Source of the DNA: Acinetobacter kanungonis
GTDB taxonomy: Bacteria > Pseudomonadota > Gammaproteobacteria > Pseudomonadales > Moraxellaceae
NCBI RefSeq assembly: GCF_009939195.1
Contig: NZ_JAACKC010000001.1
Span: forward strand, 725,390-789,389
DNA length: 64,000 nucleotides
Reading direction: 5' to 3'
The translations under genes and the position numbers were made by a program. The notes below the pieces were generated by a model that did not search any database, was not told the origin of the DNA, and worked only from the letters and a program-made list of their open reading frames with translations. Of this stretch, positions 34,765 to 44,166 are shown piece by piece. Position 1 is the first letter of the stretch; each line of letters starts with the position of its first letter.

Positions 34765-35523
34765 TTAACGATGGAATTGACGTTCACATGGAATTCCATC
34801 CTCATCTCCATCCATTTCAGTACTTGGGCAATTTCTTAAGAAAAATACAGCTTCTTCATAAGAATGCATTTGGCTACAATGAGTTCGTCCATCACATGTG
34901 AATTTGGAAACCTGTTCGCTCTTTTGCACCGCGGCCAGTTTTGATGTTTCTAACGGTGCGGATGAGGTGGCACTCACCTGCTGTGTATTCACGGCATAGC
35001 CCACCGTATCTAAATTCTTACGCCCCTGCGCTGACAGAATTCGATCAGGCAAATGACCCAAAGCCTCTCGCTGTTGCTCCACAATTCGCTTTTGTTCTTG
35101 AATAAGTTGTTCCGCTTTTAACTTTTTGGCGACACGATAATCCTGAACTTTTTGATAGGTCACAAAACCTAATCCAGCAATCACAATCAGAACCAATAAA
35201 ATAATGTATTTTAAGTGTGATCTTGGTTTCTTGGGCAGAATGATTTTCTCTGCAGGCGGCACCGATTGGTAACTAAAGCTCTGCTTCTCAAAAAGTAGTT
35301 GATCATCCTCTGGTTTTAAATCAAGCCGCACAATATCGGATGCCTTAAATTTTCCTTGCTCTTCGACAATGCGGAACTTGAGCTGCTCTCCCTCATTCGG
35401 CTTGATGTGCCAGCTCGGGAAATCCTTAATGTGGAAAAAGACATCTTGTGGCTCATCCTCAACCTGAATAAAGCCAAAGCTACGTGCAGAGTTGTAGTGC
35501 TTGATCTTCCCCTCTAGAAACAT
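34765..35523 (-). CDS. Cold-shock domain/membrane/excalibur fusion protein
   Basis: 252 residues in three parts. Residues 1-70 are a cold-shock domain with RNP-like SFGFIQ and VFFHIKDF. Residues about 104-123 form one membrane helix (LKYIILLVLIVIAGLGFVTY). After a charged linker, residues about 208-252 are an excalibur domain: CDGRTHCSQM, YEEAVFFLRNCP and the Ca-binding DGDEDGIPCE. The predicted topology puts a nucleic-acid-binding domain in the cytosol and a Ca-binding domain in the periplasm, a way to couple the two. No function is established. Confidence 0.88.
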   Translation of the reverse strand: MFLEGKIKHYNSARSFGFIQVEDEPQDVFFHIKDFPSWHIKPNEGEQLKFRIVEEQGKFKASDIVRLDLKPEDDQLLFEKQSFSYQSVPPAEKIILPKKPRSHLKYIILLVLIVIAGLGFVTYQKVQDYRVAKKLKAEQLIQEQKRIVEQQREALGHLPDRILSAQGRKNLDTVGYAVNTQQVSATSSAPLETSKLAAVQKSEQVSKFTCDGRTHCSQMHSYEEAVFFLRNCPSTEMDGDEDGIPCERQFHR

Positions 35524-35567
35524 AATACGCCCTAAACTTTTTATTTTTTTCTATTCTAATCAATAAA

Positions 35568-35589
35568 AAAGAGACCCTAAAGTCTCTTT
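35568..35589 (-). terminator. Terminator of the 97-aa cold-shock gene
   Basis: AAAGAGAC (35568-35575) / GTCTCTTT (35582-35589), with a T run on the minus strand. Confidence 0.8.
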
Positions 35590-35626
35590 GTTTAATTCGA
35601 AAAAAAATAATACCCTTGCTTCGTGA

Positions 35627-35920
35627 TCAACGTCTAAAGTTTGTCAATAAAGCAGAAGTAATCGATTTATTGTGCGTAGACACTTTTGATTTCTTGGCTT
35701 TCGCAGAGTTATCTTCTACACGCTCAATTTTAATGGCTTTCAGCTTATTGCCATTTTCAACCACTACAAATTTTACGCGTTCGTTACGTTTCGGCTCACC
35801 ATCGGCAAGCGGAAAATCAGAGATATGAAAGAAAATATCCTCTTCAGACGTCGCGATAAAACCGTAACCTTTATCTGCGTTGTATTGTCTAATTTTTCCT
35901 TGTTGAAACTCAGACTTCAT
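35627..35920 (-). CDS. Cold-shock domain protein (short)
   Basis: 97 residues. The cold-shock fold is shown by QQGKIRQYNADKGYGFIATS (RNP1 GYGFI) and DIFFHISDFPL (RNP2), then a Lys-rich tail (SAKAKKSKVSTHNKS). It likely binds single-stranded RNA/DNA. Its sequence resembles the N-terminal part of the fusion protein next door, so the two are probably paralogues. It ends just before a small hairpin terminator. Confidence 0.88.
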   Translation of the reverse strand: MKSEFQQGKIRQYNADKGYGFIATSEEDIFFHISDFPLADGEPKRNERVKFVVVENGNKLKAIKIERVEDNSAKAKKSKVSTHNKSITSALLTNFRR

Positions 35921-35954
35921 TCATTTTCCCCTTTTCTGGAAATAAGCGAGCTAG

Positions 35955-35984
35955 CACATAAAAAAGAGGCTATCACAGCCTCCC
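35955..35984 (-). terminator. Terminator of upp
   Basis: GAGGCT (35966-35971) / AGCCTC (35977-35982), loop ATCAC, with a T run on the minus strand, 20 bp after the upp stop. Confidence 0.8.
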
Positions 35985-36003
35985 ATTTAGGCTATAGCCA
36001 TCC

Positions 36004-36639
36004 TTAATCTTTTTGTACCGAACCAAAGATTTTATCACCTGCATCGCCTAAACCAGGCACAATATAACCTTGCGCATTTAGACCTTCATCCACTGATGCA
36101 GTAAAAATCGTCACATCTGGATGTGCATCTTCAACTTTTTTAATGCCTTCTGGTGCCGCAACCAAAACCATCACGCGAATGTCTTTACAACCGCTGGCTT
36201 TCAATACATCAATCGCTGCAACCAATGAAGAACCTGTAGCAAGCATTGGGTCAATGATCATCGCAATACGGTTTTGGACATCTGGAACCAATTTTTTATA
36301 GTAAGTACGCGCTTCTAAAGTCTCTTCATCACGCTCTAAGCCCAATACTGAAACTTTGGCACTTGGAATCAGGTTTAAGAAACCATCCAACATACCAATA
36401 CCCGCACGTAAAATTGGCACAACCGTGATTTTTTTACCAGCAATGCGTTGGGTTGTCACTTTACCCGCCCAACCATCAACCTCATGATCCACCACTGGTA
36501 AATCTTTAGTGGCTTCATAGGTCAGCAACATGGTCACTTCCTGAGCCAATTCACGGAAATTCTTGGTACTAATATCAGCACGACGCAATAAGCCAAGTTT
36601 ATGACGAATCAGTGGATGACGAATTTCATGAATAGCCAC
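36004..36639 (-). CDS. upp: Uracil phosphoribosyltransferase
   Basis: 211 residues, the standard Upp length. The PRPP-binding loop [16 protein letters not shown] is intact, as are [19 protein letters not shown] and the C-terminal [15 protein letters not shown] that binds uracil. It salvages uracil to UMP in the cytosol. It is monocistronic and read from a promoter in the 68 bp before the nuo terminator. Confidence 0.97.
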   Translation of the reverse strand: MAIHEIRHPLIRHKLGLLRRADISTKNFRELAQEVTMLLTYEATKDLPVVDHEVDGWAGKVTTQRIAGKKITVVPILRAGIGMLDGFLNLIPSAKVSVLGLERDEETLEARTYYKKLVPDVQNRIAMIIDPMLATGSSLVAAIDVLKASGCKDIRVMVLVAAPEGIKKVEDAHPDVTIFTASVDEGLNAQGYIVPGLGDAGDKIFGSVQKD

Positions 36640-36707
36640 GGGAGTACACCTAAAAAGATAAAAACATAATTCCTATTATTATAAATGTTTTTTATAAATC
36701 TTATAAG

Positions 36708-36742
36708 AAAAAAAAGCCCCCGACTGGCGAGGGCTTTTTGAT
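36708..36742 (-). terminator. Terminator of the nuo operon
   Basis: AAAAAGCCC (36711-36719) / GGGCTTTTT (36731-36739) around an 11-nt loop, with a T run on the minus strand, about 20 bp after the nuoN stop. Confidence 0.9.
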
Positions 36743-36761
36743 TAACACGATAATTTTACAA

Positions 36762-38255
36762 TTATTGACGCGTTAACATGAAATGTAATGGCGATAAAAT
36801 CTCAGCTTGCAATGCCATTTTGATAATTGGATCTGGATAGATACCGATCACCAATACAGCCAATGCCGCAAGTAATACCATAATACCACCCACTTTTTGA
36901 CCCCAATGATCAACCGCGTCAATACGTGGCGTATCTGGTGGTGTCATGTACATTACCACCATTACACGAAGGTAGTAGTACAAACCAATACCTGAACCCA
37001 CCACAATCATGGCAGCCAAGAACCAGTGCTGAGTCGTTACTGCAGCCATCACCACCAAGAACTTACCAATGAAGCCAGCAGTTAATGGAATACCCGCTAA
37101 AGACAACATCATGACAGTTAGCGTTGCAGTTAACACTGGACGACGCCAGAATAAACCACGGTAATCCGCCAAACTTTCTGCTTCATCAACATTGTTGTAT
37201 GGGCTAGACATCAGCGCGACTGCACCGAATGCACCAATCGTCGTTAACACATAAGTGATTACGTAAACTGATACGTTGCCTAAGCTTGCATAGGTCATGC
37301 TGATTAAACCAATCAGTAAGTAACCGAAATGTGCAATCGATGAATAACCGAGAATACGCTTCAAGTTCACTTGACGTACTGCCAAGAAGTTACCCACTAG
37401 AATTGAAAGCACAGCAATAATCGTAATGATTGTTACAAGTGACTCGACCAACATTGCACCAGAAGTCAGTAAGAAACGGACAAACAAACCAATGGTCGCA
37501 ACTTTCGCAGCGGTTGCAAGGAAGGTTGCAATCGGTGCTGGTGCACCTGCATAAACGTCTGGCGTCCATTTGTGGAATGGAGCCAATGAAAGCTTAAAGC
37601 CTACTGCAAAAATAATCAGTGCTAAACCAAGGAGTACCATTGGTTGACGGATATTTTGCATTAATGCTTGGAAAGATTCATAGAAAGACAATGAACCGGT
37701 ATAAGCATAAATATACGCCATACCCATTAACAACATTGCCGAAGCTGTTGCAGAAAGCACGAGGTATTTAATACCCGCTTCTAATGAGTTTGCACGCTGA
37801 TGCGTATACGCCAACATACCGTAAACAGGAATCGACATTAACTCTAAGCTAATGAAGAAAGATGCATAGTGCGAACTTGCCACCATTAACATTGCGCCCG
37901 CGACCGAGCACAGCATTAAGATATACAGTTCTTCACGGTTATCTTTATAAGTTTCGATATAAGCATGTGACAACGTACAGCATGCAAGCGAAGCAATTAA
38001 GATGACCAATTGATAGAGCATGGTGAACGGATCCACCATGAACATGCCCATCACGTTTGATGGTGCAAATTGCCCACCAAACATGTTCAATAAAATATTT
38101 GCCGCAGCAAGGTTTAAGCCGACCACAGAAGCTGTTGCGATTAAATTATGGTTACGTTTAATCGAAGTGAGAATCATCACAACGACCGCGGTCAACGCCA
38201 CGATCATTACAGGAGCTAATGGCATAAGCTCAGAAAAAGACATTGTGAAGTTCAT
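36762..38255 (-). CDS. nuoN: NADH dehydrogenase I subunit N
   Basis: 497 residues, 14 hydrophobic segments. One of three antiporter-like proton-pumping subunits of complex I; LVLSATASAMLLMGMAYIYA, FKLSLAPFHKWTPDVYAGAP and LVGNFLAVRQVNLKRILGYS are conserved. It is the last gene of the operon and starts 3 bp after nuoM. Confidence 0.97.
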   Translation of the reverse strand: MNFTMSFSELMPLAPVMIVALTAVVVMILTSIKRNHNLIATASVVGLNLAAANILLNMFGGQFAPSNVMGMFMVDPFTMLYQLVILIASLACCTLSHAYIETYKDNREELYILMLCSVAGAMLMVASSHYASFFISLELMSIPVYGMLAYTHQRANSLEAGIKYLVLSATASAMLLMGMAYIYAYTGSLSFYESFQALMQNIRQPMVLLGLALIIFAVGFKLSLAPFHKWTPDVYAGAPAPIATFLATAAKVATIGLFVRFLLTSGAMLVESLVTIITIIAVLSILVGNFLAVRQVNLKRILGYSSIAHFGYLLIGLISMTYASLGNVSVYVITYVLTTIGAFGAVALMSSPYNNVDEAESLADYRGLFWRRPVLTATLTVMMLSLAGIPLTAGFIGKFLVVMAAVTTQHWFLAAMIVVGSGIGLYYYLRVMVVMYMTPPDTPRIDAVDHWGQKVGGIMVLLAALAVLVIGIYPDPIIKMALQAEILSPLHFMLTRQ

Positions 38256-38258
38256 GGC

Positions 38259-39872
38259 TTATTGCATCTCCACATTTTCGAGTTGAACAGATGCTTGATG
38301 CACAACGTCAACGACTTCTTGAACTGGAATATAGCTGTTTGCTAACCACGCCATGCTTGAATTTGAAATATCAAGGAAGGTTTGTGGGTAAAGACCAAGC
38401 CAAAGCAGACCAAATGCACAAATGAGCAAGATACCAACTTCACGCGCATTCAAATCTTTAAGTGGATTTGCATAATGTTGTTTTTGCTCTTCATTTGGCG
38501 TACCAAATAAAGCTTTGTGAATCAAAATCAGACCATAAAGACCAGCGAATACTAAGCTGATTGCAGCCAAAATCGTGAATACAGGGAACTTCGCATAAGA
38601 ACCCATCAAGATCAGGAACTCACCAATGAAGTTACCTAAACCTGGAATACCGACTAATGCTGCCACGAAGAACATAAGGAAGAATGAAAGGTATTGGAAT
38701 TGACCACGAATACCACCCATCAAACGCATGTCACGTGTATGTAAGCGCTCATAAACCTGACCACACATAATGAACAGTGCAGCAGAAGATAAACCATGCG
38801 CCAACATCATGATCATCAGACCTTGGAAGGTCAAAATGTTACCTGCATACAATGCAAGTAAGATGAAGCCCATGTGAGAAATTGAAGTATAAGCCAACAG
38901 ACGCTTCATGTCGGTTTGCTGGAAAGCACACCAAGCACCGTAGAAAATACCAATTAAACCCATGATGATTGCGATGTCTGCAAACTGTGCAGAAGCCGCT
39001 GGGAAGAACGGAATAACGAAACGAAGTAAACCGTACGCAGCTGTCTTAATCAAGATACCCGCTAAGTCTACAGAACCTGCTGTAGGTGCTTGCGCATGTG
39101 CATCTGGTAACCAGCCGTGTAATGGAAACACAGGAAGTTTTACTGCGAAACCTACAAACAAACACAACATAAATGCATAAGCAACCGCTGGAAGCTGAGC
39201 ATCAAGCGTATTCGCTACACCTAACAAGTAGTTGTAATCGAAGCCGATCATACCTGTCATCATGTATCCATAAACCACAAGGCCTAGAATACCAATCAGC
39301 ATGATTAAACCAGCAACCTGCGTATAGATGAAGAACTTGGTTGCAGCGTAAACACGTGATTTACCATCTGCACCACGATGTCCCCAAAGTGCAATCAAGA
39401 AGTAGATTGGAACAAGCATCATCTCCCAGAAGAAGAAGAACAAGAACATATCAATCGAAATGAATACACCGATGACGCCGCCCAATGACCATAAAAGGTT
39501 CAAATGGAAGAAGCCTACGTTCTTTTGAATCTCGCCCCAAGAACAACCAACTGCCAAAATACCCAACAGCGCAGTCAAGCCCACCATCAATAATGATAAG
39601 CCATCAATTGCTAAGTGAATATTGATGCCGAGGGTTTGAATCCACGGCAAGAAAAACTCTGCAGACCATGTTGGGACTTTTGCACCCAATTCATAGCTGT
39701 AAGTACCCGTTTGCCATAAAGCGACAGTTAAGCCCAAAGTAACGAGCATACCCACGAGCGCAATATAGCGTGGTAGTTGTTGGTCGAGCTTGTCGACCAA
39801 CCAACATAAAAAACCTGCAATGAACGGTACGAGGATCAGCGCGGGCAAAACCATGTTGTTTGTGATTTCCAT
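38259..39872 (-). CDS. nuoM: NADH dehydrogenase I subunit M
   Basis: 537 residues, antiporter-like membrane subunit. Key features: FFFFWEMMLVPIYFLIALWG (essential Glu), VGFAVKLPVFPLHGWLPDAH and QQTDMKRLLAYTSISHMGFI. It forms part of the proton-pumping membrane arm of complex I. It lies 1 bp after nuoL, so the two are probably coupled in translation. Confidence 0.97.
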   Translation of the reverse strand: MEITNNMVLPALILVPFIAGFLCWLVDKLDQQLPRYIALVGMLVTLGLTVALWQTGTYSYELGAKVPTWSAEFFLPWIQTLGINIHLAIDGLSLLMVGLTALLGILAVGCSWGEIQKNVGFFHLNLLWSLGGVIGVFISIDMFLFFFFWEMMLVPIYFLIALWGHRGADGKSRVYAATKFFIYTQVAGLIMLIGILGLVVYGYMMTGMIGFDYNYLLGVANTLDAQLPAVAYAFMLCLFVGFAVKLPVFPLHGWLPDAHAQAPTAGSVDLAGILIKTAAYGLLRFVIPFFPAASAQFADIAIIMGLIGIFYGAWCAFQQTDMKRLLAYTSISHMGFILLALYAGNILTFQGLMIMMLAHGLSSAALFIMCGQVYERLHTRDMRLMGGIRGQFQYLSFFLMFFVAALVGIPGLGNFIGEFLILMGSYAKFPVFTILAAISLVFAGLYGLILIHKALFGTPNEEQKQHYANPLKDLNAREVGILLICAFGLLWLGLYPQTFLDISNSSMAWLANSYIPVQEVVDVVHQASVQLENVEMQ

Positions 39873-39873
39873 C

Positions 39874-41763
39874 TTATTTCCCCACTACCTGAATCACAAC
39901 TAAGATCATCAGTAGAACCACAATGCCCAGTGACATGCTCGAAGCGTATTCACGCAATGAACCTGTTTGACGAGAGCTTGTAAAGCCGTTACCAGCTTTC
40001 ACAATTGCAGGTAATACCAGCCATAAACCATCAATTGGGTCACGGCCACAAATCTTAGCAATCAGTAAATATGGTTTTACGAAAATCAGGTCATACAAAG
40101 TATCGAAACCGAGTGCATTACGACAAATATTCGCCAAACCTGCACCCAATGAAGTTTTCGCAAAACTTTTCACTGCACCGTAAGCAAAAGCAAATAAGAT
40201 CACACCAATCACAAGACCAGCAAGCGCAATACCCACGGCCATATGTTCTGCACCGTGTACACCCGCTTCCATCGCTTCTGGAATAATGACCGCTGGAATT
40301 TTTGCAGCATTCAAAATGCTTTCTACAGGTGCTTTAAGTGCTGCACCAACGAAAGTTGAAAGCGTTGCTAAAATTGCCAAAGGACCCCAGTAAGTCACGC
40401 CTTTGATTTCGTGATATGGCGTATTTTCTTTTCCAAAGAATACAACCCAGATTAAACGGAATGTATAGATTGAAGTTAAGAAAGCACCTGCAACACCTGT
40501 CCAGTATAAGCAGTCATATAATGCAACCGCCTGACCTTTCATCCATACTGCACCCAAGATTGCATCTTTCGAGAAGAAGCCAACCGTGATGAATGGAATT
40601 GCAGCCAACGCACCGCCACCAATCGCGAAGCAAGCAAACAGGAATTTATTCTTGTAGAACAAACCGCCCATTTTGAAAATGTTTTGTTCGTGATGGTAAG
40701 CCAAGATCACTGCACCAGAAGACAAGAATAATAATGCCTTAAAGAATGCGTGAGTCAGCATGTGGAACAGACCCGCTTGGTATGCTTCAGCACCGACAGC
40801 CATAAACATATAGCCCAACTGACTCATGGTTGAGTAAGCCAAGATACGTTTGATATCGGTTTGAACCAATGCAGCAAAACCAGCCACCAACAAGGTCACA
40901 GCACCCGTAATCGAAATGAACATCATCACTTGAGGCGCCATTTCAAATACAGTGAACATACGGCAGCAGAGATATACACCCGCTGTTACCATTGTCGCTG
41001 CGTGGATCAATGCAGATACTGGTGTAGGACCAGCCATCGCATCTGCCAACCATGTTTGCAGTGGAATCTGTGCAGATTTACCTGCAGCACCAAGGAACAA
41101 CATCAATGCTGTCCAGATGGCCATCGATGAACCTTGCGTTAATACTGTAGGCGCCGCAGCAACCACTTCAGCAATGTTTAATGTACCGAACTGTTGGTAG
41201 ATTAAGAACAATGCAATCAGTAAGAACACATCACCAACACGCGTTACTGTAAATGCTTTGATTGCCGCAAAACCATTTTCTGGGTTTTGGTAGTAGTAAC
41301 CAATCAGCAAGTACGAGCACAGACCTACGCCTTCCCAACCTAAGAATAACAATGCCAAGTTATCGCCAAGAACCAGCAACAACATGCTTGCAACGAATAG
41401 GTTGAAGTAAGAGAAGAAACGTGCAAAGTCTTCTTCACCACGCATGTACCATGAGGCAAAGATGTGAATCAGGAAACCGACACCTGTAATCATGCCCATC
41501 ATCAACAATGATAAGCCATCTAAGTGCAAGCTAATGCCTGGTGCGAAATCGCCAACTTGGAACCAAGTCCACAAGTGTTGTACTTGTGGCGCAGAACCAT
41601 TGTTAACGAAATCCATCCCCGCAATAAGGGCAAATAAAGCAGATAAACCTACAGCCCCAACGCCAATAATCGCTGCAACTTTCTCAGGTAAATTCTGGCG
41701 CCCCGCCGCTAATAACACAAAACCGATTAGCGGGAATAAAACTGTTAAATATAAATAACTCAT
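39874..41763 (-). CDS. nuoL: NADH dehydrogenase I subunit L
   Basis: 629 residues, about 16 hydrophobic segments, with the long C-terminal lateral helix expected of NuoL. Conserved [40 protein letters not shown] and [19 protein letters not shown] are all present. It is the most distal proton-pumping subunit of complex I. Its start overlaps the nuoK stop by 4 nt (ATGA). Confidence 0.97.
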   Translation of the reverse strand: MSYLYLTVLFPLIGFVLLAAGRQNLPEKVAAIIGVGAVGLSALFALIAGMDFVNNGSAPQVQHLWTWFQVGDFAPGISLHLDGLSLLMMGMITGVGFLIHIFASWYMRGEEDFARFFSYFNLFVASMLLLVLGDNLALLFLGWEGVGLCSYLLIGYYYQNPENGFAAIKAFTVTRVGDVFLLIALFLIYQQFGTLNIAEVVAAAPTVLTQGSSMAIWTALMLFLGAAGKSAQIPLQTWLADAMAGPTPVSALIHAATMVTAGVYLCCRMFTVFEMAPQVMMFISITGAVTLLVAGFAALVQTDIKRILAYSTMSQLGYMFMAVGAEAYQAGLFHMLTHAFFKALLFLSSGAVILAYHHEQNIFKMGGLFYKNKFLFACFAIGGGALAAIPFITVGFFSKDAILGAVWMKGQAVALYDCLYWTGVAGAFLTSIYTFRLIWVVFFGKENTPYHEIKGVTYWGPLAILATLSTFVGAALKAPVESILNAAKIPAVIIPEAMEAGVHGAEHMAVGIALAGLVIGVILFAFAYGAVKSFAKTSLGAGLANICRNALGFDTLYDLIFVKPYLLIAKICGRDPIDGLWLVLPAIVKAGNGFTSSRQTGSLREYASSMSLGIVVLLMILVVIQVVGK

Positions 41764-42068
41764 CCGCGCATCTCACTAGCAGCATCCACATCCAAATGAT
41801 GGAAGCGATGATAAAACTGAAGGACGATCGCAAGACCGATACAAGCCTCTGCCGCAGCAAGAGTCAAAATCAGAATGAACATGACTTGTCCATCTGGTTG
41901 TGCCCATGCGCTACCCGCCAAAACGAATGCCAACGCAGCGGCATTCATCATAATTTCAAGGCTCATTAACATAAATAATAGGTTGCGTCGCACCATTACA
42001 CCGTAAAAACCCAGTGCAAAAAGAATGGTTGCAACGATCAAACCATGTTCTAAAGGGATGTTGCCCAT
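41760..42068 (-). CDS. nuoK: NADH dehydrogenase I subunit K
   Basis: 102 residues with three membrane helices and the conserved Glu residues in [16 protein letters not shown] and [18 protein letters not shown] (equivalent to E. coli E36 and E72). It lies between NuoJ/A and NuoN in the pump. It overlaps nuoJ by 1 nt and nuoL by 4 nt. Confidence 0.97.
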   Translation of the reverse strand: MGNIPLEHGLIVATILFALGFYGVMVRRNLLFMLMSLEIMMNAAALAFVLAGSAWAQPDGQVMFILILTLAAAEACIGLAIVLQFYHRFHHLDVDAASEMRG

Positions 42069-42589
42069 TATTCTTTGTCCTCTTCTGCACTTGGCTCACG
42101 TTTACCTAAGTGGAATGCTGCAACCAGTGCTGCAAGCAATAACATCGCGGCAACTTCTACCAATAATAAGTAGTGAGTAAAGAGTGCTTGACCAACGACT
42201 TTCGGACCAACAATTTCAGTGCCCATTACAGGACCTGCTGTGGTGTAGTCTGAGCCTAACATCCAAACCAAAACCAGGCCCATCAGGAAGCTCATAAGTG
42301 CTGGATAAGCCCAAGCAGATGATGTTAACCATTTGCGCTCTTGATCAACGGTATGTTGACCAAGATTCAGCATCATCACCACGAACACGAATAACACCAT
42401 GATCGCGCCAGCATATACGATAATTTCCAGTGCACCCGCAAATGGTGCACCGACAATCATGAACATTCCTGCAACAGCAAGCAAAGACACGATCAAGCTA
42501 AGTAACGCATGTACAGGGTTCGCGTTAGTAACTACACGAACCGTAGAAACGATGGCCACGAGTGCCATCAAATAAAACGGCCACATCAT
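42068..42589 (-). CDS. nuoJ: NADH dehydrogenase I subunit J
   Basis: 173 residues with five hydrophobic segments, including the conserved [20 protein letters not shown] helix. A membrane-arm subunit of complex I. It overlaps nuoI by 4 nt. Confidence 0.96.
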   Translation of the reverse strand: MMWPFYLMALVAIVSTVRVVTNANPVHALLSLIVSLLAVAGMFMIVGAPFAGALEIIVYAGAIMVLFVFVVMMLNLGQHTVDQERKWLTSSAWAYPALMSFLMGLVLVWMLGSDYTTAGPVMGTEIVGPKVVGQALFTHYLLLVEVAAMLLLAALVAAFHLGKREPSAEEDKE

Positions 42590-43128
42590 GGTAATAGACT
42601 CCGTACATCAACAGGTGCGCTTTCACGTTGCGCCTGACCTTTTTCTTTACCTGTTACAGCCATACCTGTAACACGATAGAAGTTGTAGTCTGGGTATTTA
42701 CCAGGACCTGAGATGAGTAAGTTTTCTTTCTCATATACAAGGTCTTGACGAACGTACTCACCTAATTCGAAATCAGGTGTCATCTGAATTGCAGTGGTTG
42801 GACACGCTTCTTCACACATCCCGCAGAAAATACAACGCGAGAAGTTAATACGGAAGAATTCTGGATACCAACGACCATCTTCTTTTTCCGCTTTTTGTAG
42901 TGAAATACAGCCAACTGGACACGCAACAGCACATAAGTTACATGCTACACAACGCTCTTCGCCATCTGGGTCGCGCGTCAATACAATACGACCACGGAAA
43001 CGTGGTGGTACGATTTCTTCAGCTGGTACTTCTGGATATAAAATCGTGTCACGTTTACGCGTCACGTGGCTGAATACCATCCACAATGAACGTACAATTG
43101 ACCCAACTCCAGCTAGAAACTTATACAT
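42586..43128 (-). CDS. nuoI: NADH dehydrogenase I subunit I (ferredoxin-like)
   Basis: 180 residues with two four-cysteine 4Fe-4S motifs, [16 protein letters not shown] and [16 protein letters not shown]. These clusters (N6a, N6b) pass electrons along the hydrophilic arm to N2 in NuoB. It lies 18 bp after nuoH. Confidence 0.97.
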   Translation of the reverse strand: MYKFLAGVGSIVRSLWMVFSHVTRKRDTILYPEVPAEEIVPPRFRGRIVLTRDPDGEERCVACNLCAVACPVGCISLQKAEKEDGRWYPEFFRINFSRCIFCGMCEEACPTTAIQMTPDFELGEYVRQDLVYEKENLLISGPGKYPDYNFYRVTGMAVTGKEKGQAQRESAPVDVRSLLP

Positions 43129-43146
43129 TTTGTTCTCCCTGCTGTC

Positions 43147-44163
43147 TTAGGCCTGATTCATCAGAATCACAGCACCAGTCACAAGTAAGTTGACCAATGC
43201 CAATGGCAAGCAAATTTTCCAACCAAAGTTCATTACTTGGTCATAACGTGGACGCATTAAAGAACCACGCGCCAATACAAACATCATTACGAAGAATGCT
43301 GTTTTGATAATGAACCAGAATGCTGGTGGAATGAACGAAATCTCAAGGTTGAATGGCGCTAACCAACCACCGAAGAATAAAGTCACGATAAGTGCAGAGA
43401 TTAAAACGACGTTGACGTATTCCGCAACGAAGAACATCCCCCATTTCATACCGCCATATTCGACGTGGTAACCTTCAGCCAATTCTTGTTCTGCTTCTGG
43501 TTGGTCAAATGGATGACGGTGAGTTACCGCAACACCTGCAACCACAAAGATCATGAAGCCTAAGAATTGAGGAATAACAAACCAAACATCACGTTGTGCT
43601 TCTACAATTTCACGCATGTTGAATGAGCCTGCAATTGCAACCACACCCATGAGTGAAATACCCAAGAACACTTCGTATGAAATTGTTTGCGCAGCTGAAC
43701 GCAGACCACCGAGTAATGCATATTTGTTGTTTGAAGCCCAACCACCAAATAACACTGCATACACTGCAATCCCTGCCATTGCCATAAAGAACAATAAGCC
43801 GATGCTCATGTCTGCTACACCCATATAAGGGCTAATAGGAATGACCATGAACGACAGGACCGCAGTTGCCATCGCAACTGCTGGTGCTAAACGGAAGGTT
43901 AATTTGTCCGCAAATTTTGGTGTCCAGTCTTCCTTAAACATGATTTTCAGCATGTCGGCAACGATCTGGAACATACCGCCAGGACCTACACGGTTTGGAC
44001 CGTAACGGTCTTGCCATAAGCCGAGCAAACGACGCTCGACAAATGACATCAATGCTGCAATAAGAACCACCACCAATAAAATGACAATGGCTTGAATCAC
44101 AGAGTACGCAATCGGCCAGTTCTCAGCCCAGAGCGGTGTTTGACGTATAATTTCTTGATTCAT
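43147..44163 (-). CDS. nuoH: NADH dehydrogenase I subunit H
   Basis: 338 residues, eight hydrophobic segments. The quinone-site loop [19 protein letters not shown] and [20 protein letters not shown] are conserved. It links the hydrophilic arm and the membrane arm and helps form the ubiquinone tunnel. It starts 3 bp after nuoG. Confidence 0.97.
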   Translation of the reverse strand: MNQEIIRQTPLWAENWPIAYSVIQAIVILLVVVLIAALMSFVERRLLGLWQDRYGPNRVGPGGMFQIVADMLKIMFKEDWTPKFADKLTFRLAPAVAMATAVLSFMVIPISPYMGVADMSIGLLFFMAMAGIAVYAVLFGGWASNNKYALLGGLRSAAQTISYEVFLGISLMGVVAIAGSFNMREIVEAQRDVWFVIPQFLGFMIFVVAGVAVTHRHPFDQPEAEQELAEGYHVEYGGMKWGMFFVAEYVNVVLISALIVTLFFGGWLAPFNLEISFIPPAFWFIIKTAFFVMMFVLARGSLMRPRYDQVMNFGWKICLPLALVNLLVTGAVILMNQA

Positions 44164-44166
44164 GAA

